Positions 1 to 7,118 of a stretch of 12,841 bases of DNA are shown here, piece by piece; position 1 is the stretch's first letter, and the number at the start of each line of letters is the position of its first letter. The translations under genes and the position numbers were made by a program. The stretch covers positions 1-12,841 of the forward strand of contig JAEZZZ010000021.1 of assembly GCA_023418255.1 (NCBI GenBank). Reading direction: 5' to 3'. This DNA comes from Bacteroidota bacterium. GTDB lineage: Bacteria > Bacteroidota > Bacteroidia > Bacteroidales > Dysgonomonadaceae. The notes under the pieces are model-generated. The model saw only the letters and a list, made by a program, of their open reading frames with translations. It was not told the origin of the DNA and ran no database searches.

Positions 1-152
1 GGCATAGATGTGTTAAGTGTTTTTTGTGTCTGAACTATCTCTCTGAAAGTGCATAAATTAAATGGGATTTGTTTTATGCCCTGCGAATTTAAACCTAATA
101 AGCTATTTACAACTCTTACTTTATCAAGTGATGAGACTTCTTTTTTCTTCAT
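1..152 (-). CDS. Partial reading frame of unknown function, running off the left edge
   Basis: An ATG on the minus strand at 152 opens a frame that stays open for 50 codons to the window edge. It begins MKKKEVSSLDKVRVV and is rich in Lys, Leu and polar residues. No stop interrupts it, whereas all three plus-strand frames of the same stretch contain stops. I do not recognise a family and see no membrane segment or catalytic motif. Fifty open codons in AT-rich DNA can occur by chance, so this is only a probable gene. Its start lies 11 bases from the truncated nuclease stub on the other strand, which suggests a rearrangement junction. It could belong to a mobile element lying to the left; that is inference. 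Confidence 0.4.
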   Translation of the reverse strand, partial: MKKKEVSSLDKVRVVNSLLGLNSQGIKQIPFNLCTFREIVQTQKTLNTSM

Positions 153-163
153 AGTTACTTTTT

Positions 164-346
164 TTGTCCGATAAAATGGAATGTAAACCGGAAAATGCTG
201 ATGTGTTCAATCCGCGTTATTTGATTTATTTCAATCAACAAAAACAGGCAAGGCCTAATAGAACATATGCTAAAAGGTACATCGGCGGATATAGCGACCA
301 TTTACCGATTTTTATGAAATGCCGGTTAGTAGATAAGGAAGAATAA
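164..346 (+). pseudogene. C-terminal remnant of an endonuclease/exonuclease/phosphatase (EEP) family protein
   Basis: The frame encodes about 56-60 residues (TTG at 164 or ATG at 176; TAA at 344-346). The part ADVFNPRYLIYF, then RTYAKRYIGGYSDHLPIF, matches from memory the last 50 or so residues of Bacteroidetes EEP-fold proteins, where a core strand ends in the Ser-Asp-His catalytic motif. SDH is visible here, followed by a hydrophobic last strand and a charged tail. A whole EEP protein has roughly 250-350 residues with Glu and Asp metal ligands far upstream. None of that is present, because the frame is closed by TAG at 152-154 and no other frame upstream looks related. This is therefore a 5'-truncated fragment. 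It is unlikely to make a working enzyme. Confidence 0.7.
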
Positions 347-420
347 AGAGAAAAAATTAAATTCAATCTTAAAATAAAACAACTCAAATTGCATTCTCCA
401 ACCGACGAAATTACAAAACT

Positions 421-442
421 CGATTTTTCAATTCGAAAATCG
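421..442. repeat. Short inverted repeat in the mnmG upstream region
   Basis: CGATTTT (421-427) and AAAATCG (436-442) form a perfect 7-bp stem with an 8-base loop. On the minus strand it is followed by GAGTTTTG, so it could be a leftover terminator of leftward transcription; on the plus strand it has no T tract. The rest of 347-512 is AT-rich with nothing else I can support. Confidence 0.35.
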
Positions 443-512
443 CGACAATGCTCTATATTTTGAACTTTAAATGCAACAGCCACAAATCAATCCACATTTC
501 ACAATTTTTTAT

Positions 513-520
513 TATCTTTG
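513..520 (+). promoter_or_regulatory. Bacteroidetes -7 promoter box for mnmG
   Basis: TATCTTTG is an exact match to the TAnnTTTG -7 consensus of the Bacteroidetes primary sigma factor. A clear TTTG -33 element at the usual distance is not visible. Transcription would begin near 525-527, which leaves only the ATG at 540 as a start with a leader and rules out the longer upstream frame. Confidence 0.6.
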
Positions 521-539
521 CATGTTTGCAAAAATAAAG

Positions 540-2414
540 ATGAATTTTAATTACGACATAATTGTTGTGGGTGCCGGACATGCCGGCTGCGAAGCCGCCG
601 TGGCAGCTGCTCGACTTGGCTCGAAAACGTTGCTGATTACGATGGACATGAACAAGATTGCACAAATGAGCTGCAATCCGGCCATGGGTGGAATCGCAAA
701 AGGCCAAATCGTGCGCGAAGTGGACGCTCTTGGTGGAATGAGCGGAATTGTGAGCGATAAAACGGCGATACAATTCCGCATGCTTAACCGCTCCAAAGGT
801 CCGGCGATGTGGGGCCCTCGTGTGCAAAGCGACCGTATAAAATTCATTGAAACCTGGCGCAGCATTATCGAAAACACGCCAAATCTCTACCTGTGGCAAG
901 ATATGGTTACGGAATTGATAATCCGTAACGGCACTGTCACCGGTGTGAAAACCAAGATGGAAGTAGCATTCAGAGCCAAAGCCGTTATTCTCACGAGCGG
1001 TACCTTCATGAACGGACTAATGCACGTTGGTAAAGTGCAATTTGGCGGAGGAAGAATTTCCGAACCGGCATCGTATGGCATTACGGAACAATTGCGCGAA
1101 ATTGGCTTTAAAACAGACCGAATGAAAACGGGAACACCGGTTCGAATCGACGGACGTACGGTTGATTTCAATCTGATGGAAGAGCAAAAAGGCGAGGACG
1201 ATTTTCATAAGTTTTCCTACCTTCCAAATATTAAACGCACGCTGAAACAACGCGGCTGTTGGATAGCCTATACATCAGAAGCAGTACACGAAGTGTTGCG
1301 CGAAGGATTGGAATTTTCGCCATTATACAATGGACAAATACAGAGTATCGGGCCAAGATATTGTCCGAGTATCGAGACAAAAATTGTCACTTTCGCCGAA
1401 AAAACAAGCCACCAACTTTTTTTGGAGCCGGAAGGCGAAACCACACATGAATATTATCTCAACGGATTCTCTTCTTCCCTACCCTTGCAAACGCAACTAG
1501 AAGCATTATTGAAAGTCCCTGCATTCAGAAACGTGCACATTTTCCGTCCGGGATATGCCATCGAGTATGACTTTTTCGACCCGACACAACTGAGCGCGAC
1601 CCTTGAGACAAAACATATAAAACACCTTTTCTTTGCCGGACAAATCAACGGAACCACCGGCTACGAAGAAGCTGCCGGACAAGGAATTATTGCAGGTATC
1701 AACGCGCATATCAACTGTCACGGAGGAAATCCGTTCGTGCTGCATCGCGACGAAGCATATATCGGCGTGTTGATTGACGATTTAATCACAAAAGGCGTGG
1801 ACGAACCCTATCGCATGTTTACGTCACGAGCCGAATATCGCATTCTTTTGCGCCAAGACAATGCCGACGAACGACTGACAAAACGCAGCTACGAATTAGG
1901 ACTTGCAACATCCGAAAGAATGCGCCTTTTCGAAGAAAAGGAATCCGAGGTGACGAAACTTATAGATTTCGTTTCACGCTTCCCGATTAAAGCAGCGCGC
2001 ATCAATCCTTTTTTGGAGAAAATAGGAACAGCACCTCTCAACAGAGGCGTCAAACTTGGCGATTTATTGACGCGTCCGCACATAGAAATCGAGACAATGA
2101 TGGAAGCTGTTCCGGCACTGAGAGAATATATGGATAAAATTCCGAATCGAAAAGAAGAGATTATCGAATCGGCAAACATCAAGATAAAGTACGAAGGATA
2201 TATCAAGCGCGAACGCCTCATGGCGGACAAAATCAAACGTTTGGAAGATGTGAAAATAAAAGACAAATTTAATTACGAAGAAATACAGTCGCTCTCTACG
2301 GAAGCACGACAGAAGCTCACAAAAATCAATCCTGAAACCATTGCGCAAGCAAGCCGAATTCCCGGCGTTTCACCAAACGACATTTCGGTATTGCTCGTAT
2401 TGCTCGGAAGATAA
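540..2414 (+). CDS. mnmG: tRNA uridine-5-carboxymethylaminomethyl modification enzyme MnmG (GidA)
   Basis: MnmG is an FAD protein that works with the GTPase MnmE to add carboxymethylaminomethyl groups to U34 of certain tRNAs in the cytosol. From the ATG at 540 it has 624 residues, the usual family length. Visible features are the N-terminal dinucleotide fold GAGHAG (11-16), the family block NPAMGGIAKGQIVREVDALGG soon after, KTGTPVRID, the CPSIE motif with Cys275 (equivalent to the E. coli Cys277 region), FFAGQINGTTGYEEAAGQG near the FAD site, FTSRAEYRILLRQDNAD, and the helical C-terminal MnmE-binding region with IKYEGYIKRE. The frame is open further up to 471, but the -7 box at 513-520 makes those extra 23 residues untranslatable. 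apt follows after 68 bases that contain a parS site. Confidence 0.97.
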   Translation: MNFNYDIIVVGAGHAGCEAAVAAARLGSKTLLITMDMNKIAQMSCNPAMGGIAKGQIVREVDALGGMSGIVSDKTAIQFRMLNRSKGPAMWGPRVQSDRIKFIETWRSIIENTPNLYLWQDMVTELIIRNGTVTGVKTKMEVAFRAKAVILTSGTFMNGLMHVGKVQFGGGRISEPASYGITEQLREIGFKTDRMKTGTPVRIDGRTVDFNLMEEQKGEDDFHKFSYLPNIKRTLKQRGCWIAYTSEAVHEVLREGLEFSPLYNGQIQSIGPRYCPSIETKIVTFAEKTSHQLFLEPEGETTHEYYLNGFSSSLPLQTQLEALLKVPAFRNVHIFRPGYAIEYDFFDPTQLSATLETKHIKHLFFAGQINGTTGYEEAAGQGIIAGINAHINCHGGNPFVLHRDEAYIGVLIDDLITKGVDEPYRMFTSRAEYRILLRQDNADERLTKRSYELGLATSERMRLFEEKESEVTKLIDFVSRFPIKAARINPFLEKIGTAPLNRGVKLGDLLTRPHIEIETMMEAVPALREYMDKIPNRKEEIIESANIKIKYEGYIKRERLMADKIKRLEDVKIKDKFNYEEIQSLSTEARQKLTKINPETIAQASRIPGVSPNDISVLLVLLGR

Positions 2415-2422
2415 TATCAAAA

Positions 2423-2438
2423 TGTTCCACGTGAAACA
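2423..2438. promoter_or_regulatory. parS centromere-like site (ParB binding)
   Basis: TGTTCCACGTGAAACA is an exact match to the chromosomal parS consensus TGTTNCACGTGAAACA known from Bacillus and widely conserved. The symmetry extends four A/T pairs on each side (2419-2442), giving a 24-base palindrome with a single mismatched pair. It lies in the mnmG-apt gap, 9 bases after the mnmG stop. ParB binds such sites to build the partition complex and load SMC, usually close to the replication origin. A terminator role is less likely because the T run is only four bases and is followed by A8. No parA or parB gene lies in the window. Confidence 0.88.
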
Positions 2439-2482
2439 TTTTAAAAAAAAGCAAAGAAGAATCGAAAATACAAACCAATAAA

Positions 2483-3013
2483 ATGACTACAGAAACATTA
2501 AAAGCGGCGGTTCGTAACATTCCCGATTTCCCTATTGAAGGAATTCAATTCAAAGACATCACCACACTATTTCAATCGCCGGAACATCTGAAAGCGCTTT
2601 CAGAAATCATCTACGAACGCTACAAAGACAGAGGAATTACAAAAGTGGTCGGAATCGAGTCGCGTGGATTCTTTATGGGGCCTGCAACCGCGCTGCGCCT
2701 TAATGCCGGATTTGTGCCCATCAGAAAACCGGGCAAACTCCCCTATAAAACTATTGAAGAAAAATACACCAAAGAGTATGGCGAAGACGCAATCCAAATC
2801 CACGAAGACGCCTTAGAAGAAACCGATGTAGTGCTAATTCACGACGACTTATTGGCAACAGGTGGCACAATGGTAGCAGCATATAATCTGGTGAAGAAAA
2901 TGAAAGTGAAGAAAATTTACATCAATTTTTTAATTGAATTACAATCACTGGAAGGACGCTCGCGTTTTCCAAGAGAGGTGGAACTGGACTCTATTCTACA
3001 ATTTGATATCTGA
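2483..3013 (+). CDS. apt: Adenine phosphoribosyltransferase
   Basis: Apt converts adenine and PRPP to AMP in cytosolic purine salvage. The 176-residue protein is of normal length. It opens with the family signature IRxIPDFPxxGIxFKDIT (here RNIPDFPIEGIQFKDIT, 11-27), carries ESRGFFMGP (59-67) of the core fold, the flexible loop with RKPGKLPY (81-88), and the PRPP-binding loop VVLIHDDLLATGGTM (116-130) with the two adjacent acidic residues. The tail ends shortly after the FLIELQSLEGR segment. The start has no clear Shine-Dalgarno sequence, as is normal in this phylum. It probably shares transcription with mnmG, since no separate -7 box is evident in the 68-base gap, and is followed by a hairpin before uvrC. 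Confidence 0.96.
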   Translation: MTTETLKAAVRNIPDFPIEGIQFKDITTLFQSPEHLKALSEIIYERYKDRGITKVVGIESRGFFMGPATALRLNAGFVPIRKPGKLPYKTIEEKYTKEYGEDAIQIHEDALEETDVVLIHDDLLATGGTMVAAYNLVKKMKVKKIYINFLIELQSLEGRSRFPREVELDSILQFDI

Positions 3014-3043
3014 TTTTTTAAAAGATCTCTATCTTATATCTTG

Positions 3044-3091
3044 GCTCACTTTTGATTTGTTTTATGAGTATTGAAACCCCAAAAAGTGAGC
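3044..3091 (+). terminator. Hairpin between apt and uvrC, possible terminator
   Basis: GCTCACTTTT (3044-3053) pairs perfectly with AAAAGTGAGC (3082-3091), a 10-bp stem with a 28-base loop. ATTTTTG follows at 3094-3100, giving a short T run. The large loop makes it a weak intrinsic terminator; it could also be an operator for the uvrC promoter, whose -7 box starts 10 bases beyond the hairpin. Confidence 0.45.
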
Positions 3092-3100
3092 TGATTTTTG

Positions 3101-3108
3101 TATCTTTG
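3101..3108 (+). promoter_or_regulatory. Bacteroidetes -7 promoter box for uvrC
   Basis: TATCTTTG, identical to the mnmG box, lies 33 bases before the uvrC start codon and would give a leader of about 25 bases. No convincing -33 TTTG is seen at the proper spacing. Confidence 0.6.
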
Positions 3109-3140
3109 CATCAATTACCACGCGTTTTTGCACAATCATC

Positions 3141-4940
3141 ATGACCGACGAAATAAGAAATATCCTTGCCGTGATTCCTCAAAAACCCGGTTGTTACCAA
3201 TTTCTTGACGAAAAGGGTAAAGTTATTTATGTCGGAAAAGCAAAAAATCTGAAAAAGCGGATATCATCCTATTTCACAAAAACACACGACCATCCCAAAA
3301 CACGCATCCTCGTCCGGCATATCCGAAACATAAAATACATTGTCGTGGATACGGAAGAAGACACTTTTTTACTCGAAAACAATCTGATAAAAAAACTGCA
3401 ACCACGTTACAACGTGATGCTGAAAGACGATAAAACATATCCATCTATTGTTATAAAAAACGAATTTTTCCCTCGCGTTTTTAAAACACGAAATGTCATA
3501 AAAGATGGTTCACGCTATTTCGGGCCATACACATCCGTAGGTTCGGTGGACGCACTAATTGACATCATTCGTAAAGTATATAGAGTCCGTACGTGCCGCC
3601 TTAACCTATCACCGGAAAATATTGCAGCAGAAAAATTCAACGTATGCTTAGAATATCATATCAAGCGATGCAAAGCACCATGCGTGGGGCTGCAATCGAT
3701 GGATGAATACAAGAAAAATATAGCTGAAATAACGGAAATATTAAAAGGAAATATCGCCATCATCGAGAAACAAATCATCCAAGAAATGCAGCAATGTGCC
3801 GATGAATTGCGATTCGAAGAGGCACAAGCTCTGAAAGAAAAACTGCAACAGATACAAAACTTCAGAGAAAAATCCACTGTAGTGAGCAACATCAATTACA
3901 ACATTGATGTGTTCGGCTACGCCGATGACGAAAACGCGGCATACATCAACTATTTGCACGTAGTAAATGGAGCAATCAATCAAGCCTACACATTTGAATA
4001 TCGCAAAAAATTGGACGAGACAAGCGAAGAGCTGTTGGCAATGGGAATTGTGGAAATGCGGCAACGCTTCAAGAGCAAATCAAAGGAAATTATTGTGCCG
4101 TTCATTCCCGAACTTTCATTCGATAATATGGAGTTTGCCATTCCGCAGCGTGGGGATAAAAAGAAACTGTTGGAACTTTCGCAGAAAAATGTGCGTCAAT
4201 ATAAAATCGACAAACTGAAAAAAGCGGAAATGCTCAATCCCGAACAAAGAGCAACACGAATCCTCACAAGCGCGCAAAAAGATTTACGTTTGAAAGAAAT
4301 TCCGTGGCATATTGAATGTTTTGACAATTCCAATATCCAAGGGACAAATCCGGTGGCATCGTGCGTTGTGTTTAAAAAAGCTAAACCAAGCAGAAAAGAT
4401 TACAGACATTTTAACATTAAAACCGTCGTAGGGCCCGATGATTTCGCATCAATGCGCGAAGTTGTGCATAGACGCTACTCACGGCTACTTAAAGAAGACG
4501 TAAATCTGCCGCAACTGATTGTGATTGACGGTGGTAAGGGGCAATTAAACGCTGCCGTGAAATCATTGCAGAAAATTGGACTATACGGCAAAATTGCCGT
4601 TATCGGCATCGCGAAGCGATTGGAAGAGATTTATTATCCCGAAGACCCTATCCCACTCTATCTTGATAAAAATTCCGAAACGTTGAAATTGATTCAACAA
4701 CTTCGAGACGAAGCGCATCGATTCGGTATCAAATTTCATCGACAAAAACGCAGCAAAGCTCAAATCAGTTCAGAACTCGATGCCATCAAAGGCATCGGAA
4801 AAGTTACAAAGAAAAAACTGCTCGCACAATTTAAGAGTGTGAAACGAATAAAAAACGCGACCGAAGAGGAAATAAAAAACTGCATCGGCGAAAGTAAAGC
4901 CCAATTAATTTTGGAGTGGATGAATAATCAACACAAATAG
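3141..4940 (+). CDS. uvrC: Excinuclease ABC subunit C
   Basis: UvrC makes both incisions around a lesion in nucleotide excision repair after UvrA and UvrB have found it. The 599 residues match the family length. In order: GIY-YIG nuclease domain (about 14-95; GCYQF at 17-21, VIYVG at 28-32, Arg40); a Cys set at 152, 169, 177 and 181 (TCRL, CLEYHIKRCKAPC) that fits the iron-sulfur ligands described for E. coli UvrC; UVR motif (about 207-242, FEEAQALKEKL) for UvrB contact; RNase H-like 5' nuclease domain with Asp395 (FDNSN), Asp433/434, Asp463 (IDGGKGQ) and His526 (EAHRF); and C-terminal helix-hairpin-helix repeats (about 545-595, IKGIGKVTKKKLL). All catalytic residues are present. It has its own -7 box, and the next gene begins 233 bases later. 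Confidence 0.97.
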   Translation: MTDEIRNILAVIPQKPGCYQFLDEKGKVIYVGKAKNLKKRISSYFTKTHDHPKTRILVRHIRNIKYIVVDTEEDTFLLENNLIKKLQPRYNVMLKDDKTYPSIVIKNEFFPRVFKTRNVIKDGSRYFGPYTSVGSVDALIDIIRKVYRVRTCRLNLSPENIAAEKFNVCLEYHIKRCKAPCVGLQSMDEYKKNIAEITEILKGNIAIIEKQIIQEMQQCADELRFEEAQALKEKLQQIQNFREKSTVVSNINYNIDVFGYADDENAAYINYLHVVNGAINQAYTFEYRKKLDETSEELLAMGIVEMRQRFKSKSKEIIVPFIPELSFDNMEFAIPQRGDKKKLLELSQKNVRQYKIDKLKKAEMLNPEQRATRILTSAQKDLRLKEIPWHIECFDNSNIQGTNPVASCVVFKKAKPSRKDYRHFNIKTVVGPDDFASMREVVHRRYSRLLKEDVNLPQLIVIDGGKGQLNAAVKSLQKIGLYGKIAVIGIAKRLEEIYYPEDPIPLYLDKNSETLKLIQQLRDEAHRFGIKFHRQKRSKAQISSELDAIKGIGKVTKKKLLAQFKSVKRIKNATEEEIKNCIGESKAQLILEWMNNQHK

Positions 4941-4980
4941 TTTCTGCTAATTTTGGAATAACTAGGAGAAATTGGACAAA

Positions 4981-5017
4981 AAATTACCTAAAACAAGTTA
5001 TCTAAAATAGGTAATTT
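4981..5017. repeat. Perfect inverted repeat between uvrC and the ATPase gene
   Basis: AAATTACCTA (4981-4990) is the exact reverse complement of TAGGTAATTT (5008-5017); the loop is 17 bases. There is no T tract on the plus strand, so it is a poor terminator for uvrC. It ends 13 bases before the -7 box at 5031-5038, so it overlaps the place where the upstream promoter element would lie. That position fits an operator for a dimeric regulator of the ATPase gene; this is inference. Confidence 0.5.
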
Positions 5018-5030
5018 GAAAAAAGTTTAA

Positions 5031-5038
5031 TATCTTTG
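5031..5038 (+). promoter_or_regulatory. Bacteroidetes -7 promoter box upstream of the ATPase gene
   Basis: TATCTTTG, the third identical box in the window. Transcription would begin near 5044-5046, leaving an untranslated leader of about 130 bases that is A-rich and holds only a 9-codon ATG frame (5046-5075). This promoter probably also drives dtd, mazG and deoC. Confidence 0.55.
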
Positions 5039-5173
5039 CCATAAAATGAAGACAAAAAGAATAAACAAAGAATAACAAAGAGCCAAGAATTGAATAAAAG
5101 TGAAGAGAAAGTAACCATAAGATGCTGATTTTCGGAATTTAGCAAAACAGAATCATCAATAAGAAGTACAAAT

Positions 5174-6310
5174 ATGAAAACACCCAATAACCCATTTATC
5201 ACCAGCGGATACATTGCGAAGGAATATTTCTGCAATCGCGAAAAAGAGACCCGGAAATTAATTGAATCTACGCTGCACGGGAACAATATAACACTCATTT
5301 CGCCAAGGCGAATGGGAAAAACAGGACTTATTATCCATACGTTTGAAGAGTTGAAAAATCATAAAGTGTGCGAATCCCTTTATATTGACATATACGCTAC
5401 ACGTTCGATTTCAGAGTTTATAAAAACACTCTCGGAAGCAATTATTGAAAAATTTCCCCAAAAAACATCCGTTGGCAAAAAGTTTTGGGAATTTATCAAG
5501 CACTTACGCCCCCTGATCAGTTACGACCCAATCAGTGGCAGTCCGCAAATACAAATAAACTATCAAACAGAAGCCGAAAAAGAACAAACATTGCATCATA
5601 TTTTACAATTCTTAGACACCCAGAACAAACGAATTATCGTTGCAATAGATGAATTTCAACAAATTACCGAATATCCCGAAGAAAACATGGAAGCGCTGCT
5701 GCGATCTGAAATCCAACATCTAAAAAACACATCCTTTATATTTTGTGGAAGCAAACGCCACATGATGCTCAATATATTTGCAAACAACAAAAAACCATTT
5801 TATGCTAGTACACAGTTTATGTTTCTGACCGAAATAGAGAATGAAACCTACGCATCATTCATCAAAGAATTATTTGCAAAAAAAAGTCGAAAAATTGAAG
5901 ATGACGCCATCCAATTTATTCTGAATTGGACAAAATCACACACTTACTACACTCAAAGCTTATGCAATAAGATTTACGCTCAAAACATCAGGCAAATTGA
6001 CCGCAAATTTGTAAAAAAAATGTGTGCTGAAATATTGGAACAAAACACCCCGATTTATTTGCAACTACGCGAACTTCTAACAACAAAACAGTGGAACTAT
6101 ATGATTGCCGTGGCAAAAGAGGAAAGTGTAGAACAGATTACAGCACAGCATTTTTTGATGAAATACAATATAGGAACAGCATCAAATTCCACAAGATTAA
6201 TGAGAACACTCACGGAAAAAGAACTCATTCTTGAAACACAAAATATGAACAAAACCGAATACAGAATGTACGATGTATTCTTTTCTCATTGGCTCAAAAA
6301 TAAATACTAA
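5174..6310 (+). CDS. Stand-alone archaeal-type AAA ATPase of unknown role
   Basis: The 378-residue protein starts with NNPFITSGYIAKEYFCNRE, the usual opening of the Bacteroidetes branch of archaeal-type ATPases (the PF01637-like group). Walker A is SPRRMGKT (43-50) and Walker B is IIVAIDE (154-160). A sensor-1-like strand FIFCGSKRHMM (188-198) follows. Residues about 240-290 look like the helical lid, and about 300-375 like a winged helix with RLMRTLTEKELI. ATP hydrolysis is expected and DNA binding is possible, but the cellular role is not known. No membrane segment is seen. The gene ends 7 bases before dtd, so it is likely cotranscribed with it. Its codons are richer in A than those of its neighbours. 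It interrupts what I recall as a uvrC-dtd neighbourhood and is therefore probably an acquired gene. Confidence 0.85.
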   Translation: MKTPNNPFITSGYIAKEYFCNREKETRKLIESTLHGNNITLISPRRMGKTGLIIHTFEELKNHKVCESLYIDIYATRSISEFIKTLSEAIIEKFPQKTSVGKKFWEFIKHLRPLISYDPISGSPQIQINYQTEAEKEQTLHHILQFLDTQNKRIIVAIDEFQQITEYPEENMEALLRSEIQHLKNTSFIFCGSKRHMMLNIFANNKKPFYASTQFMFLTEIENETYASFIKELFAKKSRKIEDDAIQFILNWTKSHTYYTQSLCNKIYAQNIRQIDRKFVKKMCAEILEQNTPIYLQLRELLTTKQWNYMIAVAKEESVEQITAQHFLMKYNIGTASNSTRLMRTLTEKELILETQNMNKTEYRMYDVFFSHWLKNKY

Positions 6311-6317
6311 ACAACCT

Positions 6318-6773
6318 ATGCGACTACTCATTCAACGCGTTTCCAAAGCATCGGTACACATCGGCGGAAAGGAAAAAAGCGACATAAAACAGGGATTATT
6401 GATTTTCGTCGGCATCGAAGAAGCCGATAACGAGCAAGATATCGATTATTTGTGCAAAAAGAGCACAAATTTGCGTATCTTTGACGATGAGAATGGTGTG
6501 ATGAATAAATCGATAACAGACATCGGCGGCGAAATTATGGTAGTATCGCAATTTACGCTGCACGCGTCTACAAAAAAAGGAAATCGACCGTCTTATATAC
6601 GTGCGGCAAAACCCGATATTTCTATTCCGATGTATGAAAAATTTTGCGAACATTTATCGCAAATTTCCGGTATCGCCGTGCAAACCGGCGAATTTGGCGC
6701 CGATATGCAAGTGCATCTTATTAACGACGGACCGGTAACGATTTGGCTTGATTCTAAAAATAAAGAATACTGA
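6318..6773 (+). CDS. dtd: D-aminoacyl-tRNA deacylase
   Basis: Dtd removes D-amino acids (and glycine from tRNA-Ala) from mischarged tRNAs, protecting translation. The start at 6318 gives MRLLIQRVSKASV, the family's standard opening, and 151 residues, the usual length; a longer in-frame start at 6273 would lie inside the ATPase gene and is rejected. The two signature motifs are intact: SQFTL (77-81), followed by KKGNRPSY, and NDGPVT (136-141) with the Gly-Pro pair that gives chiral selectivity. GEFGADMQV and the end IWLDS are also typical. It follows the ATPase stop by 7 bases and is followed by the mazG-like gene 2 bases after its own stop, so these are one transcription unit. Confidence 0.96.
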   Translation: MRLLIQRVSKASVHIGGKEKSDIKQGLLIFVGIEEADNEQDIDYLCKKSTNLRIFDDENGVMNKSITDIGGEIMVVSQFTLHASTKKGNRPSYIRAAKPDISIPMYEKFCEHLSQISGIAVQTGEFGADMQVHLINDGPVTIWLDSKNKEY

Positions 6774-6775
6774 AA

Positions 6776-7102
6776 ATGAGAATACAAGAAGCTCAACAAC
6801 AAGTAGATGCGTGGATAAAAACCTATGGCGTGCGCTATTTCAGCGAATTAACCAATATGGCAATCCTTACCGAAGAAGTGGGAGAACTGGCGCGCGTCAT
6901 GGCACGCACCTATGGCGACCAATCATTTAAAAAATCCGATTTATCGAAAAATCTTGCTGATGAAATGGCGGATGTCCTTTGGGTACTGATTTGCCTTGCC
7001 AATCAAACAGGTATAGATTTGGAAGAAGCACTGAAAAAAAATATTGAAAAGAAAACGTTGCGCGACGCACAACGTCACAAGAACAACCAAAAATTAAAGT
7101 AA
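6776..7102 (+). CDS. MazG-like nucleotide pyrophosphohydrolase
   Basis: This 108-residue all-alpha protein belongs to the MazG superfamily, which hydrolyses nucleoside triphosphates to monophosphates plus pyrophosphate and is thought to clear abnormal nucleotides. The metal-binding signature is visible as EEVGE (33-37) and, 25 residues on, DEMADVLW (62-69), i.e. the EExxE...ExxD pattern. It has a single MazG domain, unlike the duplicated E. coli MazG of about 260 residues, and the preferred substrate cannot be read from sequence. The ATG lies 2 bases after the dtd stop; deoC follows after 16 bases. The C-terminus is a basic tail (DAQRHKNNQKLK). Confidence 0.9.
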   Translation: MRIQEAQQQVDAWIKTYGVRYFSELTNMAILTEEVGELARVMARTYGDQSFKKSDLSKNLADEMADVLWVLICLANQTGIDLEEALKKNIEKKTLRDAQRHKNNQKLK

Positions 7103-7118
7103 AAACATTTATAAATTC

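Noticed and set aside
471..539. Upstream extension of mnmG to an ATG at 471 (23 extra residues)
   Set aside because: A -7 promoter box at 513-520 puts the transcription start after these codons, and MNFNYDIIVVGAGHAG from 540 is the normal MnmG opening.
453..899. 148-codon minus-strand frame over the start of mnmG
   Set aside because: It is antisense to the conserved FAD-binding region and crosses the mnmG promoter; the His- and Cys-rich composition is that of a shadow frame.
2419..2450. The mnmG-apt palindrome as an intrinsic terminator
   Set aside because: The T run is only four bases and is followed by A8, the central part is an exact parS core, and apt lacks a promoter box of its own, which argues for read-through.
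6273..6317. Longer dtd start at 6273
   Set aside because: It would overlap the ATPase gene and add 15 residues before the conserved MRLLIQRV opening.
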